NCBI GenBank assembly: GCA_902618335.1
Contig: CACNAI010000007.1
Span: 1 to 50,069 of the forward strand
DNA length: 50,069 nucleotides
From: an uncultured Prochlorococcus sp.
Lineage (GTDB): Bacteria > Cyanobacteriota > Cyanobacteriia > PCC-6307 > Cyanobiaceae
Direction: 5' to 3'
Shown here in pieces: positions 36,514 through 45,512 of the stretch (within the stretch, counting starts at the first letter, position 1; every line of letters starts with the position of its first letter). The notes under the pieces are model-generated. The model was not told the DNA's origin and did not search any database. It saw only the letters and a program-made list of their open reading frames with translations. The position numbers and the translations under genes were made by a program.

Positions 36514-37518
36514 TTAATCTAATCCAACCAATTGGCTTGTTAAATCATAAGTTTGTTGAGAAGTCTTCGTATCAATTATTCTTTTTGACAACTTTTGAGG
36601 AAAAGCTTTTCTGCCGGTTTTCTGACGATTTCCCCAGCTCCAATGGACTGATGGTTTAGCGAATTCTTTATAAGTTGCCACTTGCGCGACCCTCTCTCCT
36701 GCCAGTCTTTGTGAAACATATCCTTTTGTTATGAATTTTTGAAATATCGGGAAAAGGAATCTAAATAACCAAGGTGTATCTCTAAAAAGTTTTGTATCAG
36801 CAACACATCCAGGATATAAAGAATTTACAATAATCTTCTCTGCAGGATATCTTTTTGATAATTCCTGAACGGTGACCATATTGCAAAGTTTACTATCTTT
36901 ATAAGCCTTACCAGGTTTAAATTTCTTTCCATTCGCCATACTTATTGGAGATAAAAAACCATTTTTGAATCCAGATAAATCTCCCAAATCAGCTGGGGCA
37001 GGTATAGGGATCCTTCCTCCAAGTTCTGAATAATTAGCCGTAACAGTCCCTAATACTGTGATTCTTGGCTTGAATACAGTTGATTTTCCATTTAAAACAA
37101 TTTCTCTTTCAGAAGATAAAATATTTTCCATAAGAAGGTTTATCATAAGAAAATGCCCAAAATGATTCACTGCCATAGAGTTTTCAAACCCCTGAGGAGA
37201 CCTTTCAGGTCTCTTAAGTCTCGGTTTATAAACTGCTGCATTACAAATAAGAGAATTTATTGGCTTTTTAAATCTTGCTAATATTTCATCGCAACCTTTT
37301 CTCACATCATCCAAGTTAGAAAGATCTATTTCTATAAAGTGAACATTTTTAACTTCCTCTTTTGTCAAGGATTCCTCTGCTATTTTTATTGCTCTTTTAT
37401 TTGATCGATTAACAGCTATAACCTCCCATCCAAATCTTAATAGAGGTTTTATAGTATTTAATCCAACGCCTGAAGTTGTTCCTGTTATTAGGGCTAAACC
37501 CTTAATGTTCTTACTCAC
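36514..37518 (-). CDS. por: Light-dependent protochlorophyllide reductase (POR)
   Basis: Reduces protochlorophyllide with NADPH in light. 334 residues of the SDR family: NADPH motif ITGTTSGVGLNTIKPL near 11-26, NAAVYKP, and the catalytic YxxxK in AYKDSKLCNM near 200 (Tyr gives the proton). The substrate-binding POR insert and C-terminal helices (SQRLAGERVAQVAT, VHWSWGNRQKTGRKAF) are intact. The start is GTG at 37518. Both the dark (ChlLNB) and light enzymes thus sit side by side. Confidence 0.96.
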   Translation of the reverse strand: MSKNIKGLALITGTTSGVGLNTIKPLLRFGWEVIAVNRSNKRAIKIAEESLTKEEVKNVHFIEIDLSNLDDVRKGCDEILARFKKPINSLICNAAVYKPRLKRPERSPQGFENSMAVNHFGHFLMINLLMENILSSEREIVLNGKSTVFKPRITVLGTVTANYSELGGRIPIPAPADLGDLSGFKNGFLSPISMANGKKFKPGKAYKDSKLCNMVTVQELSKRYPAEKIIVNSLYPGCVADTKLFRDTPWLFRFLFPIFQKFITKGYVSQRLAGERVAQVATYKEFAKPSVHWSWGNRQKTGRKAFPQKLSKRIIDTKTSQQTYDLTSQLVGLD

Positions 37519-37572
37519 TAGTAGAAAAGTTAATAGAAAAATGAAAAGTAGAATGATTCAAGATCATCCTTA

Positions 37573-37953
37573 TCAACGCCATATTACTCTGATAATGTCC
37601 CTAGAAATTATTTGATCCTGATCCTTCATAAATCTTTGCTCACCTTCAGAAGAGAATAAGTCATCAAACTTATTTGTTAAAACATTAAATCTATATTTTT
37701 CGTATAAAAATGAGTCTTCAATTTCCCTTAATCTGGTCAACCTTACTTTAGAACTATAGCCAAGTTTGATAAGGCTTATTATTGCTAAAAGGGAAAAGCT
37801 AATTTTTATAATTAAAAAAATCAAGGATACAAAATTATCATGTTTCTGTTGTCTTTTTATAAATACAGACCCTAAATATTTTTTGTGAAAAATACTATTT
37901 TTATAAAAAGATTTTGACAAAATAAGTTCTTGATATTTTACTGAATAAATCAA
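37573..37953 (-). CDS. Unknown single-pass membrane protein
   Basis: A 126-residue protein with one clear transmembrane helix (about 41-64) between a basic N-terminal segment and a charged, partly coiled-coil C-terminal part (RLREIEDSFLYEKYRFNVL, then QRFMKDQDQIISRDIIRVIW). Topology rules put the basic N-terminus in the cytosol. No family is recognised. The start is TTG and uncertain; a later start would still keep the helix. It sits between psaM and por on the same strand; the overall shape (one helix then coil) recalls division proteins of the FtsL/DivIC type, but that is only a resemblance. Confidence 0.55.
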   Translation of the reverse strand: MIYSVKYQELILSKSFYKNSIFHKKYLGSVFIKRQQKHDNFVSLIFLIIKISFSLLAIISLIKLGYSSKVRLTRLREIEDSFLYEKYRFNVLTNKFDDLFSSEGEQRFMKDQDQIISRDIIRVIWR

Positions 37954-38004
37954 TTCAGTCTTACTATATTATTACCTTATAAATTTTAAATTTTCTAATA
38001 GACT

Positions 38005-38109
38005 TTAGTTCCTACCTAAACTAATTCCAAGTCTTAGCGCTAAAACTCCTGCATGCACAACAACTATGAGACTTAATGCAATTAGATTTATTGTTTGAGT
38101 TGGCTCCAT
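38005..38109 (-). CDS. psaM: Photosystem I reaction centre subunit XII PsaM
   Basis: A 34-residue single-helix subunit of photosystem I. Minus-strand reading from the ATG at 38109 gives [20 protein letters not shown], then [14 protein letters not shown] and a stop, matching the PsaM pattern (short N-terminus, one membrane helix, LALRLG turn). A small hairpin with arms TCTCC and GGAGA lies about 25-45 bases upstream. It lies upstream of the unknown membrane protein, with 51 bases between. Confidence 0.93.
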   Translation of the reverse strand: MEPTQTINLIALSLIVVVHAGVLALRLGISLGRN

Positions 38110-38210
38110 GTTTAAAAAATTATTTTCTATATTCTCCACCGAAAAGAGGAGATTTGAAACACTATTACAAAATGATGTTACGTAATTAACAAATTGAAAG
38201 AAAAAATTTA

Positions 38211-38939
38211 TTGAAAATTATCATAAATAAACCTACAAAGTTAATTTTGGGAATAGAAAATCAGGCTTTAATTTTTTCAACAACTAATTTACCTGGATTT
38301 GATCAAATGGCTTTAGATTTAAATTTTTTAAATCAGACAATTTCGAATCCTGAAATAATTCTCACATTGAGGTTCTACTATTGGACTGGGGATTGGCTTT
38401 CAATTGGCTATCACCAAAAGGAAATTCCTCTTTATTGGAAAAAATTATTATCAAATGGGGAAATTAATATTGTTAGACGTCCCTCTGGAGGGGGAGCTGT
38501 TCTGCATTCAGGAGGTATAACATATGCGTTAACATTTAAAAAAACTTACTATAAAGTCTTTAGTTATGAAATGGTTAATAATTGGTTAATTAAAAGTTTT
38601 AGAGAACTAGGTCTAAACTTAAAATATGGAAATTCACGAAACTCAAGCATTAAAACAAATTGTTTTGGGACCTCATTAATTTCCGATTTAGTTGATCAGA
38701 ATGGGTTTAAGAGAATAGGTAGTGCCCAATTTCGTAAAAAAGGTGCATTTCTTCAACATGGAGAGATCCAAACAAATCCTTCAAGAGATTTGTGGTTCAA
38801 ATTATTCAAAGAAGAAGCTCCACCAAAAGTAAATTTAAAACTAACAAATGATGAAATAGTTCAACATTTGAGAAATTCATTCCTGGAAAACAAGTCAAAT
38901 ATAAATTTCAAAAATGTTGCCATAGATAATAAAAAATAG
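38211..38939 (+). CDS. Lipoate-protein ligase A / biotin ligase-like protein
   Basis: A 242-residue member of the BPL/LplA fold. Key segments: [10 protein letters not shown] near 38, [17 protein letters not shown], and the ligand loop [21 protein letters not shown] near 91-111 with the RRPSGGGAV motif. A Lys that could hold the acyl-adenylate follows ([16 protein letters not shown]). It may attach lipoate or octanoate to glycine-cleavage or dehydrogenase proteins, or act as an amidotransferase. The only usable start is TTG at 38211; a slightly different start is possible. Confidence 0.8.
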   Translation: MKIIINKPTKLILGIENQALIFSTTNLPGFDQMALDLNFLNQTISNPEIILTLRFYYWTGDWLSIGYHQKEIPLYWKKLLSNGEINIVRRPSGGGAVLHSGGITYALTFKKTYYKVFSYEMVNNWLIKSFRELGLNLKYGNSRNSSIKTNCFGTSLISDLVDQNGFKRIGSAQFRKKGAFLQHGEIQTNPSRDLWFKLFKEEAPPKVNLKLTNDEIVQHLRNSFLENKSNINFKNVAIDNKK

Positions 38940-38958
38940 AAAATTTTAATGGGAAGAA

Positions 38959-40185
38959 TTATTCAAGATCCCCTTTCTGCTTCATTGAATTAATTATTCT
39001 TGGCAATTCAATTCCTAAGGGATAATGATTTTTAAAGTTTAATTTGTTAACAATCTCTGAAGGCAAATTAAAACCTAATTTATTCAATACAAAGTTTCCA
39101 ATTTTTGACCTATCAATTATCCCCAAAGGGATATCTGCAGCATTGAGAACTAACAAAAAGCCTTCATTTGTTTCTTCAAGTCTTTCTATAGTTCTCCATA
39201 ATTTATCGTTATAAGATACACTTACAAAACTATCAATTGATTTCTTAAAATCTCCAACAAAGTTCCGTTCCCATTTTTTTAAGGGAACAGTTTTTAAAAT
39301 ATTCTCATCAACAAAACCGGTCCATCTACCATTATTCGTAACAAAAAAATATTTATCCGATGCATCCTTTTTATTTTTTATTAGTGTATTAAATTCTGAG
39401 AAATTTAAATCGTATTCAATTTTCCTCAAAGGCTTTAATTTGATCTCAGAAACGTTACTAAATTTAAGTATGTTTTCAATTTTAAAAAATTGACTTTCAG
39501 ATTTTGAAGAATTAACCCCGAACAAGCCTAAAAAAGAAAGAATAAAACCAAAGTAAAAGTTAAATCTAAATAAACAAACTAACCCAAAAAATAGAACAAA
39601 AAAAGATAAGAATAAATTTACTTTATTGAGGAAATTTCTTCCTTTGTTTTTGCTTCCTGTAAAATGCCAAATAATACTTTTTAATAAATTTCCTCCATCT
39701 AAAGAACCAATTGGAATCAAATTTAAGAACCCTAAGAATAAATTAAATATACCTACTCTAAAAATTACATTAATAGATATTTGTTCTTGAGATGCACTGT
39801 AGTTACTAATCATAAGTAGGATAAGTGCTGTAGCAAAACATAAAAGAGGTCTAACAACTGCAATTTTTATATTGCCTAAAGCAGTTTGACAATACTTATC
39901 TATTTGTAAAATTGCCCCTAGAAAATAAAAAGTAATTTTTTTTATTTTTACACCCTGATTAAGAGAAACAAAAGTATGAAAAACCTCATGAAAAATAATT
40001 GAAGATAAAAAGAAAAAAGAAGTTAAAAACCCTATAATCCAAGCTTCTTTAGTATTATAAATATTGCCTGAGGTTAAACTAACCTGATTACTTACACTCC
40101 ATGAGAATAAAAAGAGAATAGCGAACCAATAAGGGTGAATTTTAAAGGGAATTCCCCATATTTTAAAAACTTGCCAACTTCTCAA
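38959..40185 (-). CDS. Site-2 protease family (M50) membrane metalloprotease with possible CBS-like tail
   Basis: An integral membrane zinc protease of 408 residues. The catalytic motif HEVFH is in IIFHEVFHTFVSLNQG near 65, within a run of about six membrane helices, and the second motif NLIPIGSLDGGNLLKSI (metal-binding Asp) is near 155-170. The C-terminal part (about 255-400) is a soluble module; its FVSVSYNDKLW and VLNAADIPLGIIDRSK recall CBS-like pairs. Such proteins cleave membrane substrates or anti-sigma factors; the target is unknown. The frame begins with TTG. It runs convergent with the ligase gene, with 19 bases between. Confidence 0.85.
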   Translation of the reverse strand: MRSWQVFKIWGIPFKIHPYWFAILFLFSWSVSNQVSLTSGNIYNTKEAWIIGFLTSFFFLSSIIFHEVFHTFVSLNQGVKIKKITFYFLGAILQIDKYCQTALGNIKIAVVRPLLCFATALILLMISNYSASQEQISINVIFRVGIFNLFLGFLNLIPIGSLDGGNLLKSIIWHFTGSKNKGRNFLNKVNLFLSFFVLFFGLVCLFRFNFYFGFILSFLGLFGVNSSKSESQFFKIENILKFSNVSEIKLKPLRKIEYDLNFSEFNTLIKNKKDASDKYFFVTNNGRWTGFVDENILKTVPLKKWERNFVGDFKKSIDSFVSVSYNDKLWRTIERLEETNEGFLLVLNAADIPLGIIDRSKIGNFVLNKLGFNLPSEIVNKLNFKNHYPLGIELPRIINSMKQKGDLE

Positions 40186-40240
40186 AAATAATCTCCGCTA
40201 TATTGAGCAATAATATTAATTTTACATAAAGGGTAATTAT

Positions 40241-40897
40241 ATGACCAAGACTAAAACTTTAATTAAAATTTGTGGCCTGACGTCAGAAGAACAAGCTCTT
40301 CAAGTCTCAAAATTAGGAGCGCATGCTATCGGCATTATTTCAGTGGAAGAGTCACCAAGATATGTATCAGCTGAAATTAAGAAAAAAATTTTTAAAACCT
40401 TAGAGAAGTTGTATCCAAACATCGAAAGGGTATCAGTTGTACAAAATTGTCCAATAGACTTGATTTTAAAAAATTTCTTAGGAAACCCAAGTGAAACTAT
40501 CATTCAATTACATGGAGATGAAGATATTAATTATTGCAAGAAAATAAGGGAAAAAATTCCTGATATTGGCCTATGGAAAGCTTTCAGAATAAAAACGGAA
40601 AAAGACATAGATAAAATTAAACCATTCGAGGATTATGTAGATGCGATACTACTTGATTCTTGGGACAAAGATACTTATGGAGGTTCAGGGAAAAAAATAA
40701 AATCTACTTATTTAAAAAATCTGAAATTTAGCAAACCTTGGTGGTTAGCAGGGGGAATATCAATTGAATGGATTGATGAAATTCTCGCAGATATCAAACC
40801 TAATGGGCTAGATATTTCTAGTAGTATTGAGATTTCTCCAGGTTTAAAAGATATAAAAAAGACAGAAGAACTTTTTGAGTTTTTAAAAAGTAATTAG
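40241..40897 (+). CDS. trpF: Phosphoribosylanthranilate isomerase TrpF
   Basis: Converts N-(5-phosphoribosyl)anthranilate to its ribulose form in tryptophan synthesis. 218 residues, TIM barrel. Catalytic Cys is in KICGLTSEEQA near 10-13; the general acid Asp is in LLDSWDKDTYGGSGK near 136. Phosphate-binding segments are WWLAGGIS and LDISSSIEISPG. The last codons overlap the folE stop by four bases on the other strand. Confidence 0.95.
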   Translation: MTKTKTLIKICGLTSEEQALQVSKLGAHAIGIISVEESPRYVSAEIKKKIFKTLEKLYPNIERVSVVQNCPIDLILKNFLGNPSETIIQLHGDEDINYCKKIREKIPDIGLWKAFRIKTEKDIDKIKPFEDYVDAILLDSWDKDTYGGSGKKIKSTYLKNLKFSKPWWLAGGISIEWIDEILADIKPNGLDISSSIEISPGLKDIKKTEELFEFLKSN

Positions 40898-41634
40898 TAA
40901 TTATTAGAAGCGGACTGCTGTTTTACAAGTTCAAAAAATTCTTGTTTTAAACTTAAATCATGTCTAAAATCGCCTCTCACCACAGAATTAATCATGCTTG
41001 TATTTGGTTCTTTGACTCCCCTCCACTTCATACAATAATGTTGAGCCTTTACAATAATACCTAGACCTTTAGGTTCACATAGTTTTTCGATTTCATCTGC
41101 AAGAATCATTACTGCTTCTTCCTGAATATGAGGTCTTGAAAAAACCCAATCAGCAACCCTTGCAAATTTTGAAAGTCCTATGACTTTATTTCCAGGTTTA
41201 ATACCTATCCAACACTCTCCTAGAATTGGAACTAAGTGATGCGAACATGCGGATCTAACAGAAATTGGGCCGACTGTATAAATCTCATCAAGATTCTTGT
41301 CATTTGGGAAACTTGTAACTTTAGGTTGTTGATGATATCTGCCTTTAAAAACTTCATTTAAATACATTTTTGAAACTCTTTTAGCAGTTTCTTGAGTATT
41401 ATGATCATTTTCAACATCTATTATTAGGGACTTTAATAAGTCCTTAACTCTTGAGGCAACTTCTCTTTCTAAAATCTCTAATTCTCCAGGATTTATAAAA
41501 TCTGCAATATTATCATTGGCGCTATATCTTGTACCAGAATTCTTGATTCTGTCTCTTATAATCTCGGAGATTAATTTATTAGTAATCTGGTCGTCAAAGT
41601 TTCTAATATTATCGTTGGGTAATGTAGAAGTCAT
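40894..41634 (-). CDS. folE: GTP cyclohydrolase I FolE
   Basis: Makes 7,8-dihydroneopterin triphosphate from GTP, the start of folate and pterin synthesis. 246 residues. Zinc ligands are visible: SACSHHLVPILGECWIG (Cys, His) and AQHYCMKWRGVKEPN (Cys). The N-terminal helices (about 1-60) are typical, and FARVADWVFSRPHIQE carries conserved GTP-site residues. It starts with ATG after a 153-base gap that contains an imperfect inverted repeat. It would feed the PTPS-like enzyme elsewhere in the window. Confidence 0.95.
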   Translation of the reverse strand: MTSTLPNDNIRNFDDQITNKLISEIIRDRIKNSGTRYSANDNIADFINPGELEILEREVASRVKDLLKSLIIDVENDHNTQETAKRVSKMYLNEVFKGRYHQQPKVTSFPNDKNLDEIYTVGPISVRSACSHHLVPILGECWIGIKPGNKVIGLSKFARVADWVFSRPHIQEEAVMILADEIEKLCEPKGLGIIVKAQHYCMKWRGVKEPNTSMINSVVRGDFRHDLSLKQEFFELVKQQSASNNY

Positions 41635-41655
41635 AAAATTCTTAACAGAAAATTG

Positions 41656-41699
41656 TAAGCAACTTAATTAACTGTATCTTCCTAAAGCTTAATTGCTTA
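41656..41699 (-). promoter_or_regulatory. Imperfect inverted repeat before folE
   Basis: On the plus strand TAAGCAA (41656-41662), then TTAA after one bulged C, pair with TTAA and TTGCTTA (41689-41699). It lies 22-65 bases upstream of the folE ATG, in the gap after the SDR stop. It may be a hairpin in the folE leader or an operator. Confidence 0.4.
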
Positions 41700-41787
41700 T
41701 ACACTATATCACATTCTCTTGTTTAATCGGGTTCGCTTAGCCCTAAAAAAAATCACTTTTTAAGCATTAAAAAAAGAAAAAAAATGT

Positions 41788-42537
41788 TTAAAAAGCTCCT
41801 CCAGAGGGCATTAATGTTAAGTCTTCAATCAGTTGTGATTCAGGTTGTTGAGCCATATAGAGAATAGTATCTGATACTTCGCTTGAGGAAAGCATAGAAG
41901 TTCTATCAAAATCAGCATTGATAGATTCTGAGTCCCAAAGAGGGGTATTTACTGAACCAAGAGTTATTGTGCAAGCTCTTATTGAATTAGTTCTCTCCTC
42001 TTCCCTCAAGCATTTAGTAAACATGACTAGTGCAGATTTTGAAACACAATAAGCGCCCCATTGAGGGAATGCACTATAAGAGGCATGACTACTAACATTA
42101 ATAACTAGACCACCATTTTTTCTCATTTGAGGGATTATTGAGCTACAAATTTGGAAAACACTTGTAAGGTTTATTTGAATAGTTTGTTCCCATTGACCTA
42201 AATCCATTTCTACTAGAGGTCCATTAAAGGCACAACCGGCATTATTTATCAAGACAGAAGGACAACCATAATTCTGAATTGCTTCTCTAACACAATTATC
42301 TATTTCTAAAGAATTAGATAAATCACACTTAACCAAACTAATTTTAGATTTAGTAGTCAATAGTTCACTTTTTAGTTTCTCCAATAAATCCATATTTCTG
42401 GAGAGTAAAATTAAATCCCAACCCGCATTGGCAAAAGTAATTGCTGTAGATCTGCCGATACCTTTTGTAGCACCTGTTATAAAAGCTAGTTTCAATTCAT
42501 TCAGTTTTTTGGGGAATTTCACTATAAATCTCTTCAA
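41788..42537 (-). CDS. Short-chain dehydrogenase/reductase
   Basis: A cytosolic NAD(P)-dependent SDR of 235-249 residues. The cofactor motif [10 protein letters not shown] is near residue 20, NNAG is at 97, and the catalytic Ser and YxxxK are in [21 protein letters not shown]. The longest frame starts at an ATG inside accA; a TTG at 42495, just after the accA stop, is the alternative. It follows accA and aar on the strand, so a role in acyl metabolism is possible, but the substrate cannot be read. Confidence 0.8.
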   Translation of the reverse strand: MKRFIVKFPKKLNELKLAFITGATKGIGRSTAITFANAGWDLILLSRNMDLLEKLKSELLTTKSKISLVKCDLSNSLEIDNCVREAIQNYGCPSVLINNAGCAFNGPLVEMDLGQWEQTIQINLTSVFQICSSIIPQMRKNGGLVINVSSHASYSAFPQWGAYCVSKSALVMFTKCLREEERTNSIRACTITLGSVNTPLWDSESINADFDRTSMLSSSEVSDTILYMAQQPESQLIEDLTLMPSGGAF

Positions 42538-43504
42538 TATTATTTGCTTCGATAAATTTACCTAAAACCCTAAACTTTTTATATCTTCCCTCAATTAATT
42601 CATCTTCAGGCATTTGCAATAAAGCATTAAGGTGTTTCTCAATAGCCTCTTTTAGTGTATTACCAGCATCTAAAGGGGCCCAATTATTACCACCAGAAGG
42701 TTCTGGTAATACCTCATCTATTATCCCCAATTTCAGTAAATCTTTACCTGTAATTTTAAGTGCTGATGCAGCTTCTGACGCCTTCGCAGCATCTCTCCAC
42801 AAAATTGATGCACATGCTTCTGGGCTAGCAACTGTATAAACACTGTGTTCAAACATTAACAACCTATCGGCAACACCTATTCCGAGTGCACCTCCTGAAC
42901 CGCCTTCTCCAATGACAGTAGCCACGATTGGGACTTTCAACCCAAACATCTCGCGTAGATTTCTCGCAATCGCTTCCCCTTGACCCTGTTCTTCAGCTTT
43001 TAAACCAGCATAAGCTCCAGGAGTATCAATAAATGTGAGAATTGGCAAAGAAAATCTATTTGCATGCTGCATTAATCTCAGGGCTTTTCTGTAACCCCCT
43101 GGTTTTGCCATCCCAAAGTTTCTTACTACATTTTCTTTTGTATCCCTTCCTTTCTGATGCCCTAACATCAACACTGGTCTATTATTTATCGAACCTATTC
43201 CCCCAATTAGTGCCATATCATCGCCTCCATTTCTGTCTCCATGTAATTCGATCCAGTCATCACAAAACATTTGAACAAAATCCAAAGTGCTAGGCCTTTG
43301 AGGATGCCTTGCTACCTGAATTTTTTGTGCAGGAGTGAGAGATTTAAATATTTCTTCTCTTCTCCTAGCTGCTAAGGTTTCAAGTTGTAGAAGCTGTTGA
43401 CTAACATCAACTTCTGAATCTCGTGCTAATTCTTTAATTTGCTCTATCTGTTTCTCAAGTTCAACAAGAGGCTTTTCAAAATCAAGAAGGTAACGTTTAG
43501 CCAT
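42497..43504 (-). CDS. accA: Acetyl-CoA carboxylase carboxyltransferase subunit alpha AccA
   Basis: The alpha subunit of the carboxyltransferase that makes malonyl-CoA for fatty acid synthesis. 335 residues. The N-terminal helical region ([19 protein letters not shown]), the [23 protein letters not shown] stretch and [19 protein letters not shown] are typical of AccA. The end of the gene overlaps the longest reading of the SDR gene. It lies three bases after aar, so fatty acid supply and its reduction are linked in one transcript. Confidence 0.96.
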   Translation of the reverse strand: MAKRYLLDFEKPLVELEKQIEQIKELARDSEVDVSQQLLQLETLAARRREEIFKSLTPAQKIQVARHPQRPSTLDFVQMFCDDWIELHGDRNGGDDMALIGGIGSINNRPVLMLGHQKGRDTKENVVRNFGMAKPGGYRKALRLMQHANRFSLPILTFIDTPGAYAGLKAEEQGQGEAIARNLREMFGLKVPIVATVIGEGGSGGALGIGVADRLLMFEHSVYTVASPEACASILWRDAAKASEAASALKITGKDLLKLGIIDEVLPEPSGGNNWAPLDAGNTLKEAIEKHLNALLQMPEDELIEGRYKKFRVLGKFIEANNIEEIYSEIPQKTE

Positions 43505-43507
43505 AAT

Positions 43508-44548
43508 TTAAACAGTTAATACTCTGGGCTGCTTATCGAGTCCAATCGCAGAAAAACCATGTTTTAAAGAAGCTGCTCCTATAAATTCCATCTTTTCAAG
43601 AGAAATGTTATTTCTTCCCCAACTAAAGTTTGTATGACACTTTTCAAATTCTAAAATCATAGCTTCTGCGAAGCAAGCAAACATTTCTCGCTGAGGGTTT
43701 TGCATTTCCGCAAGTTCCATCATATTCCAACCAATATCATTGAAAAACTCTACTATACCTCCTTTTAAAACATGAATATTTTCGCCCTGAAATTTCTCAT
43801 CAAGATTTTTGGGGTATCCACCATCAATCATTAAACATGGTTTTTTTAATTTATTAGTATCAATTTCAATAGTTTTAGGCATACTCGCAACCCACACAAC
43901 AATATCCGCCTGAGGCAATGCCTCATCTAAACTTGTTACGGTGCCACCATCTAATTCTTTTTGCAAAAGTGCTAATGGTTCTTGTTGTCTTGCTACCATA
44001 AGAAGTTCAGAAATTCCAGTTTTATTGATAAGCCATCTGCAAACAGCACTCCCAATATCACCTGTAGCACCAATTACTGCGACAGTTGCTTTTTTGAGGT
44101 CTATCCCAATGCGAGGCGCATTTACTTCTAGTTGCTTACAAATAACCCAGGCGGTATGAGTATTACCTGTAGTAAACCTTTCCCACTCTAATGAAGTATT
44201 TCTGATTTGTTTATGCTGAAGAAGGTTAAAATTCTCGAAAATTATAGAAGTAAATCCTCCTAAAGCGGTAATATTAATTCCTTTTTTCTGCGCTAGTTCC
44301 ATAGCATTCAATACTTTTCTTCTAGCAGTTTTAAATCTAGAAAGCATTTCAGGAACAAAGCAAGAATCAATGTAAGAACCTTCAATAGAAATTCCAGTAG
44401 CACTTTTAACTTCTACATTCTCAACCAATTGAGGAGGAGCTGTACACCAAACATCTAGGTCGCCATCAGCAATATGGTCAAAGCCTAGTAAGGAGGCTTT
44501 TCTTTTTGCATCTTCAAAACTTGTTGAGTGGCCTATTAACCCAAACAT
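43508..44548 (-). CDS. aar: Long-chain acyl-ACP reductase AAR
   Basis: Reduces fatty acyl-ACP to the fatty aldehyde, the first step of cyanobacterial alkane synthesis. 346 residues. The start [18 protein letters not shown] is typical. The NADPH motif [18 protein letters not shown] lies near 162-179. A Cys in the AAR-conserved [11 protein letters not shown] context near 291 fits the acyl-thioester site. Adjacent ado takes the aldehyde. Cotranscribed with accA (three-base gap). Confidence 0.95.
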   Translation of the reverse strand: MFGLIGHSTSFEDAKRKASLLGFDHIADGDLDVWCTAPPQLVENVEVKSATGISIEGSYIDSCFVPEMLSRFKTARRKVLNAMELAQKKGINITALGGFTSIIFENFNLLQHKQIRNTSLEWERFTTGNTHTAWVICKQLEVNAPRIGIDLKKATVAVIGATGDIGSAVCRWLINKTGISELLMVARQQEPLALLQKELDGGTVTSLDEALPQADIVVWVASMPKTIEIDTNKLKKPCLMIDGGYPKNLDEKFQGENIHVLKGGIVEFFNDIGWNMMELAEMQNPQREMFACFAEAMILEFEKCHTNFSWGRNNISLEKMEFIGAASLKHGFSAIGLDKQPRVLTV

Positions 44549-44656
44549 TTAGAATTTATTAATGGTTTCTATATAATGTTATGAACAATAGCACAGAGGT
44601 AACTACTTAAAGATAAAGATTAATTATTAAAGAACTTAAATAAAGTAAAAATATAA

Positions 44657-45385
44657 TTAAACGATGGCTGCCATCGCCATTCTTGCAATTTCTCTATTAT
44701 CAAGACCTATTTCCATAAGGGTATCTTGATAAGCAATCATAAACTCTTCCATTAATTCCTCTTTGTCCATAGCCAAAACTGATGCATCATTTGCAACTTC
44801 ATCTAACATCTTTTTTATTAAGGGAAGGTTAACCTTATTAGCTTCCATTAACTCATCTTTACAAGTGGATAAATTCTCTTTAAGCCATTCTTGACCATAA
44901 TTTAGATGAAGATATTCATCTTTAACCACACCCTCTGTAATTTTTTTTGCAAAAGGATCGGCAACTCGTATGTAGACGTTATAGGCAGAGATTGCAAATG
45001 CTTCAATTAAAATTGCCTGTATTAAAAGACATGTTGTTAAATTTCCTTTTTCTAGAGCAATTTGGAAATTACCATGCAATTTAGAAAAGAATTTTTTAGC
45101 AAATTCCATATCAGCTACTACCCCTAAATTCCTTCCACATGCAGTAAAGCCTTTTTTATGTTTCATTTCCATTCTCGCTAACTTAGTTAACTCTTCTAAC
45201 TCATTTGGTATCAAAGTTGCTATTGAAAGATAATTATCATGAGCTTCTTGTTCTCCCTCTATAACAATTGCATTTATTCTGCTATATGCATCCTTATAAG
45301 AATCTGTAGTAAAGTCGGGCAAATTTAAACAGACAGGGTTATTAGATTCCTCAGTAGTTTTTTTATTTGATTCTAGAGTTTGCAT
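44657..45385 (-). CDS. ado: Aldehyde-deformylating oxygenase ADO
   Basis: A diiron enzyme that converts fatty aldehydes to alkanes plus formate. Starting at the ATG 45385 gives 242 residues, close to known Prochlorococcus ADO; an upstream ATG at 45412 adds nine and is less likely. Diiron ligands lie in EGEQEAHDNY, RMEMKHKKGF, IEAFAIS and DEYLHLNYG. The enzyme is the ferritin-like four-helix type. It has its own -10 box (45425-45430) and a tandem repeat upstream. Confidence 0.95.
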   Translation of the reverse strand: MQTLESNKKTTEESNNPVCLNLPDFTTDSYKDAYSRINAIVIEGEQEAHDNYLSIATLIPNELEELTKLARMEMKHKKGFTACGRNLGVVADMEFAKKFFSKLHGNFQIALEKGNLTTCLLIQAILIEAFAISAYNVYIRVADPFAKKITEGVVKDEYLHLNYGQEWLKENLSTCKDELMEANKVNLPLIKKMLDEVANDASVLAMDKEELMEEFMIAYQDTLMEIGLDNREIARMAMAAIV

Positions 45386-45424
45386 GTCAGTAATCTTTAG
45401 CTCATTATGCATGAATATTACATG

Positions 45425-45430
45425 ATTATA
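45425..45430 (-). promoter_or_regulatory. -10 element TATAAT of ado
   Basis: A consensus TATAAT on the minus strand. Transcription would start near 45418, about 33 bases before the preferred ado ATG at 45385 but only five before the upstream ATG at 45412, favouring the shorter protein. No clear -35 is present; the tandem repeat lies just upstream. Confidence 0.5.
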
Positions 45431-45457
45431 GTGTGTTTATTTAAATATCATGAAATA

Positions 45458-45489
45458 TTTTTAATTGTTAAGGCTTTTTAATTGTTAAG
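45458..45489. repeat. 15-bp direct repeat upstream of ado
   Basis: TTTTTAATTGTTAAG occurs twice, at 45458-45472 and 45475-45489, separated by GC (17-base period). It lies 28-65 bases upstream of the ado -10 element, between the end of the creatininase-family gene and ado. Possible operator sites for a transcription factor. Confidence 0.75.
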
Positions 45490-45512
45490 TCACATTTTTT
45501 ACTTAAATTTAT

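Noticed and set aside
41730-41750. GGGTTCGCTTAGCCC as a terminator or tRNA T-arm
   Set aside because: The possible stem is only five weak pairs and is followed by A, not T; no tRNA folds around it.
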